DNA of 64,000 nt from CAMFTQ01 sp051881615 (GCA_051881615.1 JBJEQF010000011.1:1-64000); one strand, 5' to 3'; shown: positions 48,829-58,626, numbered from the stretch's first letter. Numbers and translations: made by a program. The notes: generated by a model from the sequence alone, not told the origin.

Positions 48829-49293
48829 TTGGCACTTAGAAATATTGTAAAAGAGGGCGACAGCGTTCTCAACAAAAAATGCAGAGAGGTAGTACGATTT
48901 GACGAGCGACTTTGGTCCTTGCTTGACGATATGGCAGAAACTATGCACAAGGCACAGGGCGTTGGTCTAGCCGCACCTCAGGTGGGCATTCTTCGCAGAG
49001 CAGTTATTGTTGATGTCGGCGACGGAGTAATCGAGCTTATCAACCCGAAAATCATAATGTACTCGGGCGAGCAGGAGGGCTCAGAGGGCTGCCTTTCATC
49101 ACCGGGAGAATACGGTATCGTAAAACGTCCCTTAAATGTTACTGTAAAGGCACAGGACAGATTCGGCAAGGAATTTACCGTAAAGGGCAGTGAGCTTAAA
49201 GCACGTGCATTCTGTCACGAGCTTGACCATCTTGACGGCATACTGTTCAAGCAAAGAGCTGAAAGAATGCTGTTGCCGGAGGAGCTTAAGTAA
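48829..49293 (+). CDS. def: Peptide deformylase
   Basis: Def removes the formyl group from nascent N-terminal Met. The 154-residue protein has all three motifs: GVGLAAPQVG (about residues 42-51), EGCLSSP with the metal Cys, and HELDH with metal His and catalytic Glu. I start at TTG 48829, 6 bases after GAGGTG, giving LALRNIVKEGD; no ATG is available at the N-terminus. It shares one base with the fmt ATG (TAATG), which couples deformylase and formyltransferase. Confidence 0.95.
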   Translation: MALRNIVKEGDSVLNKKCREVVRFDERLWSLLDDMAETMHKAQGVGLAAPQVGILRRAVIVDVGDGVIELINPKIIMYSGEQEGSEGCLSSPGEYGIVKRPLNVTVKAQDRFGKEFTVKGSELKARAFCHELDHLDGILFKQRAERMLLPEELK

Positions 49294-50210
49294 TGAATAT
49301 AGTTTTTATGGGAACGCCTGATTTTGCAGTGCCGAGCCTTTTGTCGCTTGTAAAATCTGAGCATAAGGTATTAGCCGTTTTCACTCAGCCGGACAAGCCA
49401 AAGGGCAGAGGTTATACATTGACGCCTCCTCCTGTAAAGGTTTGCGCAGCTGAAAATAACATTCCTGTCTATCAGCCGGAAAAGGTAAAGGACGGCACAG
49501 CCTTTGAAATAATCAAAGAGCTTGCTCCTGACGTAATTGTTGTAGTTGCATACGGTAAAATTCTGCCAAAGAATATTATCGACTACCCAAAATACGGCTG
49601 TATAAATGTTCACGGCTCACTTTTGCCGAAATACAGAGGAGCAGCTCCCATCCAGTGGGCAGTTTTAAACGGCGAAAGTGAAACAGGCGTTACAACAATG
49701 CTTATGAACGAGGGACTTGACACAGGCGATATACTGCTCAAATCAGTAACGGAAATAGGCGAAAATGAAACCTCGGGCGAGCTTTTCGACCGACTTATGA
49801 CAATGGGTGCAGATTTACTTCTTGAAACGCTCGACGGACTTTCAAAAAATAAGCTCACACCTATAAAGCAGGACGACAGCCTGTCAACGTATGCAAGCGT
49901 ACTGGATAAATCTCTTTGTCAGATTGACTGGAATAAATCAGCCGTTGAGGTTCATAACAAGGTAAGAGGTCTGTCACCGTGGCCGGTAGCCGTAACGATG
50001 TTAAACGGCAAAAGAGTGAAAATTCATAAAACAGAGGTTTCGGACGGCTCAGGCGATGCAGGAGAAATTATTTCTCTTAACCCTCTGACCGTAGCCTGCA
50101 AAAGCGGTGCGGTAAAAATAATCACTCTACAGCTTGAGGGCAAAAAAGCTATGGACAGCAAATCGTTTCTTGCAGGACATAAGCTGAGTGTCGGCGAAAA
50201 ATTCGGATAA
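49293..50210 (+). CDS. fmt: Methionyl-tRNA formyltransferase
   Basis: Fmt formylates initiator Met-tRNA with 10-formyl-THF. The 305-residue protein has FMGTPDFAVPSL at the N-terminus, the folate-site SLLPKYRGAAPIQWA (about residues 109-123) with the catalytic NVHGSLLP context, MNEGLDTGDIL, and a C-terminal tRNA-binding domain with VRGLSPWPVA. Its start overlaps the def stop by one base. Confidence 0.97.
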   Translation: MNIVFMGTPDFAVPSLLSLVKSEHKVLAVFTQPDKPKGRGYTLTPPPVKVCAAENNIPVYQPEKVKDGTAFEIIKELAPDVIVVVAYGKILPKNIIDYPKYGCINVHGSLLPKYRGAAPIQWAVLNGESETGVTTMLMNEGLDTGDILLKSVTEIGENETSGELFDRLMTMGADLLLETLDGLSKNKLTPIKQDDSLSTYASVLDKSLCQIDWNKSAVEVHNKVRGLSPWPVAVTMLNGKRVKIHKTEVSDGSGDAGEIISLNPLTVACKSGAVKIITLQLEGKKAMDSKSFLAGHKLSVGEKFG

Positions 50211-50232
50211 CAAAACTTTGGGAGGAATATAA

Positions 50233-50940
50233 TTGTTTCAGACATTATTCTATATAGACTGGACGTATTGGGTGTTTGTAATCCCTTGCGTAATCATATC
50301 GGCAATTTGCAGTGCAAATGTAAACAGCACCTTCAGCAAATATTCTAAAATTCAGAATTCAAGAGGTATTACAGGCGCACAGGCGGCGCAGAGAGTTCTG
50401 CAAAGCAACGGTGTAACAGGCGTCAGAATTGAAATGGTATCGGGGCATCTTTCTGACCATTTCGACCCTCGCACAAACGTAATCAGGCTATCTGAGTCGG
50501 TTTATAACAGCGCAACTGTAGCGGCTGTCGGAGTAGCGGCTCACGAGGCAGGCCACGCAGTACAGCACGCACAGGGCTATGTGCCGAACAAAATCCGCAG
50601 TGCTATTGTACCTGTTGCAAACATCGGCTCAAAAATCGGCTGGATACTGATTGTTCTCGGCTTATTCCTGCCTGTTGAGTACGCTGTTGTGCTAAACATC
50701 GGTCTTATACTTTACAGTGCGGCTACTGTTTTTACAATCGTTACACTGCCTGTTGAATTCAACGCTTCGTCACGTGCTATGAAAACAATCAGAAATACAA
50801 ATCTTTTGTCAGACAGCGAATGCACAGGTGCGAAAAGAACTCTTCAGGCGGCGGCTATGACGTATGTAGCGGCGGCACTTACTTCAATATTACAGCTTTT
50901 AAGACTTATCCTGATAGCAAACAGAAGAAATAACCGTTAA
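50233..50940 (+). CDS. Membrane zinc metallopeptidase (YugP family)
   Basis: The 235-residue protein has an N-terminal membrane segment (about 8-28), a conserved region with LSDHFDPRTNVIRLS, and the zinc motif AAHEAGHAVQHA (about residues 105-116). Two further helices follow in the C-terminal half (about 137-180) and another near the end. It belongs to the Zn_peptidase_2 (YugP) group, whose substrates are unknown. The start is TTG at 50233 after GGGAGG. It lies between fmt and rsmB, a place it often has in Clostridia. Confidence 0.9.
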   Translation: MFQTLFYIDWTYWVFVIPCVIISAICSANVNSTFSKYSKIQNSRGITGAQAAQRVLQSNGVTGVRIEMVSGHLSDHFDPRTNVIRLSESVYNSATVAAVGVAAHEAGHAVQHAQGYVPNKIRSAIVPVANIGSKIGWILIVLGLFLPVEYAVVLNIGLILYSAATVFTIVTLPVEFNASSRAMKTIRNTNLLSDSECTGAKRTLQAAAMTYVAAALTSILQLLRLILIANRRNNR

Positions 50941-50950
50941 GGACGATACA

Positions 50951-52291
50951 ATGATAAATCCAAGAACAGCCGCTTTTAATGTGCTTTTAAAAATAGAAGA
51001 GGATGGGGCATACTCAAACATAGCGCTCAACAGCGCAATAAAGGAGTATGAGCTAAAGGGAATAGACGCCGCCTTTATGTCGGCTATAGTTTACTCGGTG
51101 CTTGAAAGACAGCTGACACTCGACTATATTATAAACCGTTATTCAAAGCTGCCGCTTAAAAAAATAGAAACAAAAACGCTTATAATTCTGCGTCTGGGTG
51201 TTACACAGCTACTCTTTATGGACAAGGTTCCCGAAAGTGCCGCCGTAAACGAGAGCGTAAAGCTTGCTAAAAAGAAAGGCCTGCAAAAATCCTCAGGCTT
51301 TATAAACGGCATTTTACGCAGTATAGCACGTGCCGAGGTAAAATACACTCTGCCCGATAAAGAAAAGGACTTAGTAAAGCATCTCTCTGTAAAATATTCC
51401 TGCCCGACATTCCTAATTGACCTGTGGCTTGAAAGCTACGGTGAAGAAAACACGGTCGGCATACTTGAAAGCTTAGCAAACCGCCCTGTTCTTACAGTAA
51501 GGGTAAATACGCTGAAAACAGACAGGCAAAGCGTAATCAAATCACTTGAAAAGCAGAATGTAAGGGTAAGTGAAGTACCGTTTTCAGACAATGCGCTATA
51601 TTTGGAAAACACAGGCTCAATAGAAGGTCTTGATTCATATAAAAACGGCGAAATCTATGTTCAGGACGCTTCCTCACAGCTTTGTGTAAACGTGCTTTCG
51701 CCAAAGCCAAATGACAGAGTTCTTGACATCTGCTCTGCGCCGGGCGGTAAAGCCTTCACAAGTGCTATGCTTATGCAAAATAAAGGCGAGATTTTAGCCT
51801 TTGATATGTACGAGCATAAGCTAAAGCTTATAAACAGCTCGTCAAAAAGGCTCGGAATTAACATCATAAAAACAGCTATACGTGACGGCGAAAATGATAA
51901 GGCAAAGCTGCCGCTTGCCGACTGCGTTTTGTGCGACGTGCCCTGCAGCGGCTTTGGCATAATCAGACGCAAGCCTGAAATACGTTACAAATTAGATACA
52001 AACCTTGACAACCTTGCCGATATACAGTACCGTATATTGTGTAATTCGTCACAGTACACCGCAACAGGTGGTGTTCTTGTGTACTCAACCTGCACCTTAA
52101 ACCCTAAAGAAAACGGCAACAATGCCGACAGATTTTTACAGGAGCATAAGGACAGCTTTGAGCCGATAGAAATTAAACTGCCAAACGGCATAAAACGGGG
52201 GATAGACGAGCCGTCAAATCAGCTCACGCTTTTCCCTCATATCAGCAACACTGACGGCTTCTTCATCAGTGCCTTTCGCAGAGTGAAATAA
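50951..52291 (+). CDS. rsmB: 16S rRNA (cytosine-967-C5)-methyltransferase RsmB
   Basis: RsmB methylates C967 of 16S rRNA. The 446-residue protein has an N-terminal NusB-like helical RNA-binding domain (1-140) and a C-terminal Rossmann methyltransferase: LDICSAPGGKAF (SAM site, about residue 260), DVPCSGFGIIRRKPEIRY (about 325-342) and the nucleophile Cys in YSTCTLNPKEN. The ATG at 50951 is 10 bases after the preceding stop, with AAGGA upstream. Confidence 0.95.
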   Translation: MINPRTAAFNVLLKIEEDGAYSNIALNSAIKEYELKGIDAAFMSAIVYSVLERQLTLDYIINRYSKLPLKKIETKTLIILRLGVTQLLFMDKVPESAAVNESVKLAKKKGLQKSSGFINGILRSIARAEVKYTLPDKEKDLVKHLSVKYSCPTFLIDLWLESYGEENTVGILESLANRPVLTVRVNTLKTDRQSVIKSLEKQNVRVSEVPFSDNALYLENTGSIEGLDSYKNGEIYVQDASSQLCVNVLSPKPNDRVLDICSAPGGKAFTSAMLMQNKGEILAFDMYEHKLKLINSSSKRLGINIIKTAIRDGENDKAKLPLADCVLCDVPCSGFGIIRRKPEIRYKLDTNLDNLADIQYRILCNSSQYTATGGVLVYSTCTLNPKENGNNADRFLQEHKDSFEPIEIKLPNGIKRGIDEPSNQLTLFPHISNTDGFFISAFRRVK

Positions 52292-52314
52292 TAAACTAAA
52301 AAGGAGTGCTTTCG

Positions 52315-53349
52315 GTGACAGACATAAAGTCTATGACCAAAAATGAAATAGAAGCTCTTGTCACCGAAAACGGTTTTCAGCGGTTTCGGGCAAATCAGAT
52401 TTTCGGCTGGATAAACAAGGGAGTAACTGATTTTGATCAGATGAAAAATATCCCCACTGATTTAAGAGAAAAACTAAAATCAATTTGTTACATTTCTGTT
52501 GCAACTATTGAAAAAAAGCTTGTTTCAAGCTATGATAATACAGTTAAGTATCTGTTCAAATTTAATGACGGCGAATGTGTTGAGTCGGTAGTTATGAGCT
52601 ACCGCCACGGCTATACGATCTGTATTTCAACTCAGGTCGGGTGCAAAATGGGCTGTACGTTCTGCGCAACAGGCAAAAGCGGATTTTCACGCAGCTTAAC
52701 GCCGTCTGAAATGATTTGTCAGATAGAAAGCGCACAAAGAGATTTGAACATAAGAATTTCAAACATTGTACTTATGGGTATGGGCGAACCGCTTGATAAT
52801 TTTGACAACGTATTAAGGTTTTTAAGCCTTGTATCATCGCCCGAGGGACTTTGTATCGGTATGAGGCACATTTCGCTTTCAACCTGCGGTATAGTGCCTA
52901 AGATTTATGAGCTTGCAGATAAAAAGCTCGGCATAACGCTTTCTGTTTCGCTTCACGCACCAAATGATAAAATAAGAAGCACCACAATGCCGATAAACAA
53001 AAAATATCCCATAAGCGAGCTTTTAACTGCCTGCAGCTATTACGCAAAGCATACAGGCAGACGTGTTTCGTTTGAATATGCTATGATAGACGGCGTAAAT
53101 GATTCTGATGAAAACGCAAGGGAGCTTGCAGACAGATTGCAGGGAATGCTCTGCCACGTCAATCTGATACCCGTAAATTCGGTAAAGGGTTCAGACTATA
53201 AAAAAAGCGGTAAATTAAGACAGCAATCGTTTATAGATATACTTTCAAAAAAAGGAATAACAGCAACCGTAAGGCGAACACTCGGCAGTGACATATGTGC
53301 GTCCTGCGGTCAGCTTAAAAGAAATCAAGAGGAAAAAGGAGGTAAATAA
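52315..53349 (+). CDS. rlmN: 23S rRNA/tRNA (adenine C2)-methyltransferase RlmN
   Basis: RlmN is a radical SAM enzyme methylating A2503 of 23S rRNA and A37 of some tRNAs. The 344-residue protein has the cluster motif C-x3-C-x2-C in CKMGCTFCATG (about residue 110), GMGEPLDN, STCGIVP and SLHAPNDKIRS, and the C-terminal catalytic Cys region LGSDICASCGQL. I start at GTG 52315, 8 bases after AAGGAG; the GTG at 52306 is part of that site. Confidence 0.95.
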   Translation: MTDIKSMTKNEIEALVTENGFQRFRANQIFGWINKGVTDFDQMKNIPTDLREKLKSICYISVATIEKKLVSSYDNTVKYLFKFNDGECVESVVMSYRHGYTICISTQVGCKMGCTFCATGKSGFSRSLTPSEMICQIESAQRDLNIRISNIVLMGMGEPLDNFDNVLRFLSLVSSPEGLCIGMRHISLSTCGIVPKIYELADKKLGITLSVSLHAPNDKIRSTTMPINKKYPISELLTACSYYAKHTGRRVSFEYAMIDGVNDSDENARELADRLQGMLCHVNLIPVNSVKGSDYKKSGKLRQQSFIDILSKKGITATVRRTLGSDICASCGQLKRNQEEKGGK

Positions 53350-53350
53350 C

Positions 53351-54076
53351 TTGGAAGTTTTCAGCAAAAGTGACATAGGTCTTGTCAGAAACGAAAATCA
53401 GGACAGCAGCCGCTTCGGAGTTATTTCCCCAAGCTGTGTCTGGGCGATAGTCTGTGACGGAATGGGCGGTGCAAACGGAGGAAAAACAGCAAGCAGCACT
53501 GCTGTTGAATATATCAGCGATAAAATTGAAAAGCTATATAATGACAGCCTGAGCAAGGACGATATTGCAACCTTTCTGACAGAGATAGTCGCAAACGCAA
53601 ATCTTAAGATTTTTGAAAAGGCGACTAAGGACATAGAGCTTACCGGTATGGGTACTACGTGCGAGCTTGTGCTTGTAAAGGATTCTGTTGTTCACGTAGT
53701 TCATGTCGGCGACAGCCGAACATATGCAATCCGAGGCGGTAAAATCAGACAACTCACAGAAGATCACTCTGTAGTGCAAGAGATGGTTCGCAGAGGAGAG
53801 TTGACACAGGAGCAGGCTCTAAATCACCCTAACAAGAATTTTATCACAAGAGCGCTCGGTATAATGCCCGAGGTTCACCTTGATTACATTGAGGCAAACT
53901 TCAATTACGGCGACGTATTGCTGCTTTGCACAGACGGACTGACTAACTGTGTTTCCCCTGCCGATTTAGTCAAAATCGCTCACGAAAACAGGGGCAACGA
54001 TATGATAGACAAGTACATTCAAAAAGCCATAGAGGGCGGCGGAACAGACAACATAACAGTAACGGTTATTTATTAA
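53351..54076 (+). CDS. stp: PP2C-family serine/threonine phosphatase (Stp)
   Basis: Stp reverses phosphorylation by the PASTA kinase next to it. The 241-residue protein has the PP2C metal motifs: RNENQDSSRFG near the N-terminus, VCDGMGGANGG, VGDSRTYAI, LTEDHSVVQEMV, CTDGLTN and GGTDNITV. I start at TTG 53351, 8 bases after GGAGG; the open frame extends upstream into rlmN. stk follows 13 bases on. Confidence 0.95.
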   Translation: MEVFSKSDIGLVRNENQDSSRFGVISPSCVWAIVCDGMGGANGGKTASSTAVEYISDKIEKLYNDSLSKDDIATFLTEIVANANLKIFEKATKDIELTGMGTTCELVLVKDSVVHVVHVGDSRTYAIRGGKIRQLTEDHSVVQEMVRRGELTQEQALNHPNKNFITRALGIMPEVHLDYIEANFNYGDVLLLCTDGLTNCVSPADLVKIAHENRGNDMIDKYIQKAIEGGGTDNITVTVIY

Positions 54077-54089
54077 GGAAGTGAATTTT

Positions 54090-56189
54090 ATGGATAAATA
54101 TGTCGGAAAAAAGCTTGACGGCCGCTATGAAATAAGAGAGCTTATCGGAGTAGGCGGTATGGCAAACGTCTATCATTGCTATGATACGGTAGATGACAGA
54201 GAGGTAGCCATCAAAATCCTCAAGGACGAATTTTTAAATAACGATGATTTTATACGCAGATTTAAAAACGAATCAAAGGCAATCGCAGTTTTGTCGCACC
54301 CCAATATTGTAAAGGTGTATGACGTAAGCTTCGGCGATATGATTCAGTATATAGTTATGGAGTATATTGACGGCATTACCCTAAAGGAATATATAGACCG
54401 TCAGGGCGTAATCGACTGGAAAGAGGCCCTCCACCTAACAACGCAGATTTTAAAAGCGTTACAGCATGCGCACGAAAACGGTATTGTTCACCGTGACATA
54501 AAACCGCAGAATATTATGCTTTTACAGGACGGCACAATTAAGGTGACCGATTTTGGTATTGCACGTTTTTCAAACAATGCAACTCGCACAATGACAGATC
54601 AGGCTATAGGCTCTGTTCACTATATTGCGCCTGAGCAGGCAAGAGGAGAAATCACAGACGGAAAAACGGATATTTATTCCGTTGGCGTAATGCTTTATGA
54701 AATGCTTACAGGCAAGCTGCCGTTTGAAGCAGACAACGCAGTTTCCGTTGCTCTTATGCAGCTACAATCAACTCCTAAAAAGCCTCGTGCAATTAACCCT
54801 TCAATCCCTCAGGGACTTGAAGAAATCACCCTCAAGGCTATGCAGAAGGTGCCGACAGCACGTTACGTTTCGGCGGTAGATATGCTCAACGATATTGAAC
54901 GTTTCCGTTTAAATCCGGGTATAAGCTTTAAGTACGGCGGGTTTGTTGATAACGAGCCGACAAAGTACGTCAAAAAAATCGGTGATACAGGGCAGGATAA
55001 CAGAAGAAAAAGCGATTATAACGACCAATACGGCTCACAGCGTGAAAAGCCACAGCGTTATGATGATGACGACGAGCAGAAAGCTCCCAGAAATTCACTG
55101 TCTGTTATCAAGGGCGTATTGATTGCCGCTGTTTTAGTCATTATAGTTTTCGGCACAATGGCTTCAATTCGAGCCTGTAACAGCACCCAGGCAAAAAATG
55201 TTGACGTGCCGAACCTGATGGGTATGACGCTCTCTGACGCTATGGAGCAGTACAAGACTAAGTTTAATCTTATCTGTGAAACTGATTTTGACCAGACAAA
55301 GGAGCTTGGTACAATCATTGATCAGGACCCCCAGCCTAACTCAAAGCAGATTAAAGAGGGCTCTTCAATTACCATTACCGTAAACGGACAGGACACACTG
55401 GTAAGCACTCCGTACGTTATAAACGATTCGGAATCAGACGCCGTAAAGGCTATAAAAGAAAAGAACCTGTCACCGCAGGTGCTTTATATCGAGGATCCTC
55501 ACACAACAGTCGGCTATGTCAGAGAAATTTTCCCGAAAGCCGGTGTTAAGGTGAACATCGGTTCAACTGTTTACGTTTATGTTTCAAAGGGCAACAGAAC
55601 AGACGAAAAGGTAGAAATACCAAACGTAACGGGTATGTCCTTTGCAAATGCACAGGCACAGCTTAAAGAAAAAGGACTTGAAGCAGTCTACACCGTTGAT
55701 GAGGAATGCACTAGACCTAAGGACGAGGTTTTGGAGCAATCTCCGCTTTACGGCGGCAAGGTTGAAAAGGGCTACAAGGTAAATCTTGTAATCAGCGGCG
55801 GTAAGGAAACTGAAAAAGAGGTTGAAATCCACGTTGACCTGCCGACAGGCGTAACCGATACAGTAGCTCTTTCCGTTATAGTTGACGGAGTTGTAGATGA
55901 TACAAATTCAAAGAACGTAGTGCCTAAATACAGCAGTACCTATTCTGTAAAGCTAAAGGGTACAGGCAAGTCAACTGTTGTAATTGAGCTAAACGGCGAG
56001 GTTTACAGAGAGTATGTTGTTGAGTTTGCGACAGGCACAGTGACAAATACAATTATGTACAGCTATCCGCCTACAGAGCCGACAACGCAGGAAGAAACCA
56101 CAGAGCCCGACTCGGATCCGAATACCGAGGATGATACCGAGCCTGTGACAGAAACACAGGACGAAGATCCTGATTATAACGAAACGTAA
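54090..56189 (+). CDS. stk: PASTA-domain serine/threonine protein kinase (Stk1/PrkC family)
   Basis: This receptor-like kinase senses peptidoglycan fragments or lipid II and controls growth and division. The 699-residue protein has a full kinase domain: GVGGMANVY, AIKIL (Lys), HRDIKPQN, DFGIAR and APEQARG (residues ~10-270). After a linker comes a membrane helix (about 345-366) and three PASTA repeats (about 375-438, 440-510, 513-580), then a beta-rich domain and a Thr/Glu/Pro-rich tail. Every catalytic residue is present, unlike the pseudokinase at 58866. It pairs with stp; rsgA follows. Confidence 0.95.
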   Translation: MDKYVGKKLDGRYEIRELIGVGGMANVYHCYDTVDDREVAIKILKDEFLNNDDFIRRFKNESKAIAVLSHPNIVKVYDVSFGDMIQYIVMEYIDGITLKEYIDRQGVIDWKEALHLTTQILKALQHAHENGIVHRDIKPQNIMLLQDGTIKVTDFGIARFSNNATRTMTDQAIGSVHYIAPEQARGEITDGKTDIYSVGVMLYEMLTGKLPFEADNAVSVALMQLQSTPKKPRAINPSIPQGLEEITLKAMQKVPTARYVSAVDMLNDIERFRLNPGISFKYGGFVDNEPTKYVKKIGDTGQDNRRKSDYNDQYGSQREKPQRYDDDDEQKAPRNSLSVIKGVLIAAVLVIIVFGTMASIRACNSTQAKNVDVPNLMGMTLSDAMEQYKTKFNLICETDFDQTKELGTIIDQDPQPNSKQIKEGSSITITVNGQDTLVSTPYVINDSESDAVKAIKEKNLSPQVLYIEDPHTTVGYVREIFPKAGVKVNIGSTVYVYVSKGNRTDEKVEIPNVTGMSFANAQAQLKEKGLEAVYTVDEECTRPKDEVLEQSPLYGGKVEKGYKVNLVISGGKETEKEVEIHVDLPTGVTDTVALSVIVDGVVDDTNSKNVVPKYSSTYSVKLKGTGKSTVVIELNGEVYREYVVEFATGTVTNTIMYSYPPTEPTTQEETTEPDSDPNTEDDTEPVTETQDEDPDYNET

Positions 56190-56262
56190 GCGGTAAATCT
56201 GCTGACTGCGTTTTTGAGCGATGCTTTATCGTAAATTACCATAGATTGTCGGTGACAAAAAT

Positions 56263-57150
56263 ATGACAGACAAAATCAACGCAATTCTGACAAAATCAAT
56301 CGGCGGCTTCTACTATGCAGAAGCCGCCGATAAGGTATATGAGTGCAAAGCAAGGGGAATTTTCCGCAAAAGGGGCAATTCGCCCATTGTAGGCGATACC
56401 GTAGAAATAGCAATTCAAAAGGACGGCTATGCGTCAATAGAAAAAATCCTTGATCGCAAAAACAGCATTATAAGACCTCCGCTTGCAAATCTTGATATGC
56501 TGTTTATCGTATGCTCCACGGTAAATCCGTCACCCAACACTCTTGTAGTTGACAAAATGACTGCCGCTGCCGTAAATAAGGGCATAGAGCCTGTTATCAT
56601 CATCTCAAAGACCGATATTGAAAATGACGGCAAATTCAGTGAAATTTACAAAAGAGCAGGAATAAAAACTATTGAATATTCAAGCGTTACCAAAGAGGGC
56701 GCAGACGAGATTTTTTCACTGCTGACAGGAAAAATCACTGCGTTTATCGGCAACAGCGGAGTAGGCAAGTCAACGCTTTTAAACACAATTCTCCCTCATT
56801 TAAGCCTTGAAACAGGCGAAATAAGCGAAAAGCTCGGCAGAGGCAGACATACGACAAGGACAGTTGAGCTTTACAGGGTAAACGGCGGATATGTAGCAGA
56901 TACCCCCGGCTTTTCAACGGTTGACCTTGAAAGGTACGAGATGATTGAAAAAGAACAGCTCCAGTACTGCTTTCCCGAATTTGAAAAGTACTTAGGCACG
57001 TGCAGATTTAATTCCTGCGCACATCTTTGCGAAAAGGGCTGTTCGGTTATTGAGGCTGTAGAAAACGGCGAAATCCCCTTATCACGTCATCAAAGCTATG
57101 TTTCAATGTATAACGAGGTAAAGGATATAAAGCCGTGGCAAATGAAATAA
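56263..57150 (+). CDS. rsgA: Ribosome small-subunit-dependent GTPase RsgA
   Basis: RsgA is a circularly permuted GTPase checking late 30S assembly. The 295-residue protein has an N-terminal OB-fold, then the permuted G-motifs: ISKTDI (G4) precedes GNSGVGKSTLLN (G1) and DTPGFSTVDL (G3). The C-terminal zinc motif is present (CRFNSCAHLCEKGC). It lies 73 bases after stk, in the usual stp-stk-rsgA order, though rpe is not between rsgA and thiN here. Confidence 0.95.
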   Translation: MTDKINAILTKSIGGFYYAEAADKVYECKARGIFRKRGNSPIVGDTVEIAIQKDGYASIEKILDRKNSIIRPPLANLDMLFIVCSTVNPSPNTLVVDKMTAAAVNKGIEPVIIISKTDIENDGKFSEIYKRAGIKTIEYSSVTKEGADEIFSLLTGKITAFIGNSGVGKSTLLNTILPHLSLETGEISEKLGRGRHTTRTVELYRVNGGYVADTPGFSTVDLERYEMIEKEQLQYCFPEFEKYLGTCRFNSCAHLCEKGCSVIEAVENGEIPLSRHQSYVSMYNEVKDIKPWQMK

Positions 57151-57169
57151 CCCCTGAAAGGTGAATAAA

Positions 57170-57805
57170 ATGAGATGTGTAATAATTTGCGCCGCCCCGA
57201 ATGCAAATTTAGGTTTTATAAAATCACAGATAAAAAGCGATGATTTCATAATCTGTGCCGACGGCGGACTTGAATATGCAAGAAAGCTTGGCATTAAACC
57301 GGATTTAGTTGTAGGTGACTTTGATTCCTACAAGGGCGAAATTGCTGAAATAACAGAAAAGAAAATTACCCTTGACACGCACAAGGACGAAACCGATACG
57401 CTCTGCTGTATCAATGAAGGGATAAAAAACGGGTGCGATACCTTTTTACTGCTGTCTGCGCTCGGCGGACGCTTTGACCACAGCTTTGCAAATCTCTCAC
57501 TTTTGCAATATATTACAGACAAAAACTGCAGGGGATATATCAAAACAGAAAACGAAACGGTGACAATGCTAAAAAAAGGTGTATATACCTTTGAAAATTT
57601 AAAGGGCAAAACATTTTCACTTTTCCCTTTTGCCTGCGATAAAGCAGTTGTATCTTATAAAAATACAGAGTATCCGCTATTAAACGGAGATGTTCAAAGC
57701 TCAACAGCAGTAGGAATTTCAAACGTTTTCACCGACAGCAAAAGCGAAATTACAATTCACAGCGGATATGCTCTGCTGTTTATAAACGAAAAGGAACAGC
57801 TATGA
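57170..57805 (+). CDS. thiN: Thiamine pyrophosphokinase
   Basis: ThiN makes thiamine diphosphate from thiamine and ATP. The 211-residue protein has ICADGGLEYARKLGIKPDLVVGDFDS (about residues 30-56), DKDETDT-like HKDETDTLCCINEG, and GGRFDHSFANL, the three conserved segments. The ATG at 57170 follows AAAGGTG. It overlaps the next gene by 4 bases. Confidence 0.95.
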   Translation: MRCVIICAAPNANLGFIKSQIKSDDFIICADGGLEYARKLGIKPDLVVGDFDSYKGEIAEITEKKITLDTHKDETDTLCCINEGIKNGCDTFLLLSALGGRFDHSFANLSLLQYITDKNCRGYIKTENETVTMLKKGVYTFENLKGKTFSLFPFACDKAVVSYKNTEYPLLNGDVQSSTAVGISNVFTDSKSEITIHSGYALLFINEKEQL

Positions 57806-58506
57806 TTTATTCTATTTGCGGACTTTATGTTAAGCTGACGCCCGAATACGATTTTTTGAAAAGCAGGGCAGAAAAGTACCTTGTAAAAAACGATGATAGC
57901 ATCACACCGCACATTGATCTTGACAGCTTCAAAAGCAAGCTTGTAGAAGTGAAAAATGATGAAAATGCAACACCCCAAATGCTTGAATATGCGCAAAAGG
58001 GTGCAGAGCTTTTTGAACAAATGCTGAGCTTTGACGGCTTTGTTCTGCACAGCTGTGCAATAGAATACAAGGGCAAAGCGTACCTGTTTACAGGCAACAG
58101 CGGCGCAGGGAAGTCAACCCACGCAAGAATGTGGCGTGAATGCTTCGGCAGTGATGTAAGGTACATAAACGAAGACAAGCCGATAATAAGAAAAATCAAC
58201 GGCAGTTTTTTTGCCTGTGGAAATCCGTTTTCGGGTAAATACGATAACAACAGCAATATAATACTTCCCATAGGCGGAGTGTGCAAAATAGAAAAATCAA
58301 ACGAAAACACAATTACTAAGTTGGACAAAAAAACATCATTTGCTGTTCTGATGAGCCAGACGCTTACTCACCTTGACGGTGAAAATATGATAAAGCTTTT
58401 GGAGCTTATGGATTCCTTTTTAAGCGAAACAAAGGTTTACGAATTAAAATGCACTGTTTCGCACGAGTCGGCAAAAATCGCATATAACGAAATGGCAAAA
58501 AAATAA
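57802..58506 (+). CDS. HPr kinase-like ATP-binding protein
   Basis: The 234-residue protein contains a P-loop, FTGNSGAGKSTHARMW (about residues 92-107), after HSCAIEYKGKAY. This matches the HprK/PEPCK-like P-loop fold found in HprK-related proteins, but the HPr kinase/phosphorylase signature and N-terminal domain are absent. RYINEDKPII (about 113-122) would be the metal/Walker-B-like segment. A role in sugar regulation, or in modifying a peptide as in related PqqD-linked proteins, is possible but unproven. Being last in the operon after thiN, it could have been added later. It overlaps thiN by 4 bases. Confidence 0.7.
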   Translation: MIYSICGLYVKLTPEYDFLKSRAEKYLVKNDDSITPHIDLDSFKSKLVEVKNDENATPQMLEYAQKGAELFEQMLSFDGFVLHSCAIEYKGKAYLFTGNSGAGKSTHARMWRECFGSDVRYINEDKPIIRKINGSFFACGNPFSGKYDNNSNIILPIGGVCKIEKSNENTITKLDKKTSFAVLMSQTLTHLDGENMIKLLELMDSFLSETKVYELKCTVSHESAKIAYNEMAKK

Positions 58507-58531
58507 AAGCCTGCGAAAGCAGACCTTTAGG

Positions 58532-58607
58532 TGGTGGAGATAATCAGATTCGAACTGACGACTTCCTGTCTGCCAGACAGGTACTCTTCCGGCTGAGTTA
58601 TATCCCC
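58532..58607 (-). tRNA. tRNA-Ala (anticodon GGC)
   Basis: On the minus strand acceptor GGGGATA pairs with TATCTCC, including the G3-U70 wobble that marks alanine tRNAs. The anticodon stem CCTGT/ACAGG encloses CTGGCAG, giving GGC. The T-loop is GTTCGAATC and the CCA is encoded. Its own promoter lies upstream. Confidence 0.95.
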
Positions 58608-58626
58608 GAGTATTATCCTTTTTGTT

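Noticed and set aside
58532..58607. tRNA assigned as Gly because of a GCC-like anticodon region
   Set aside because: On the correct strand the loop reads CTGGCAG, giving anticodon GGC, and the acceptor has the G3-U70 pair of alanine tRNAs.
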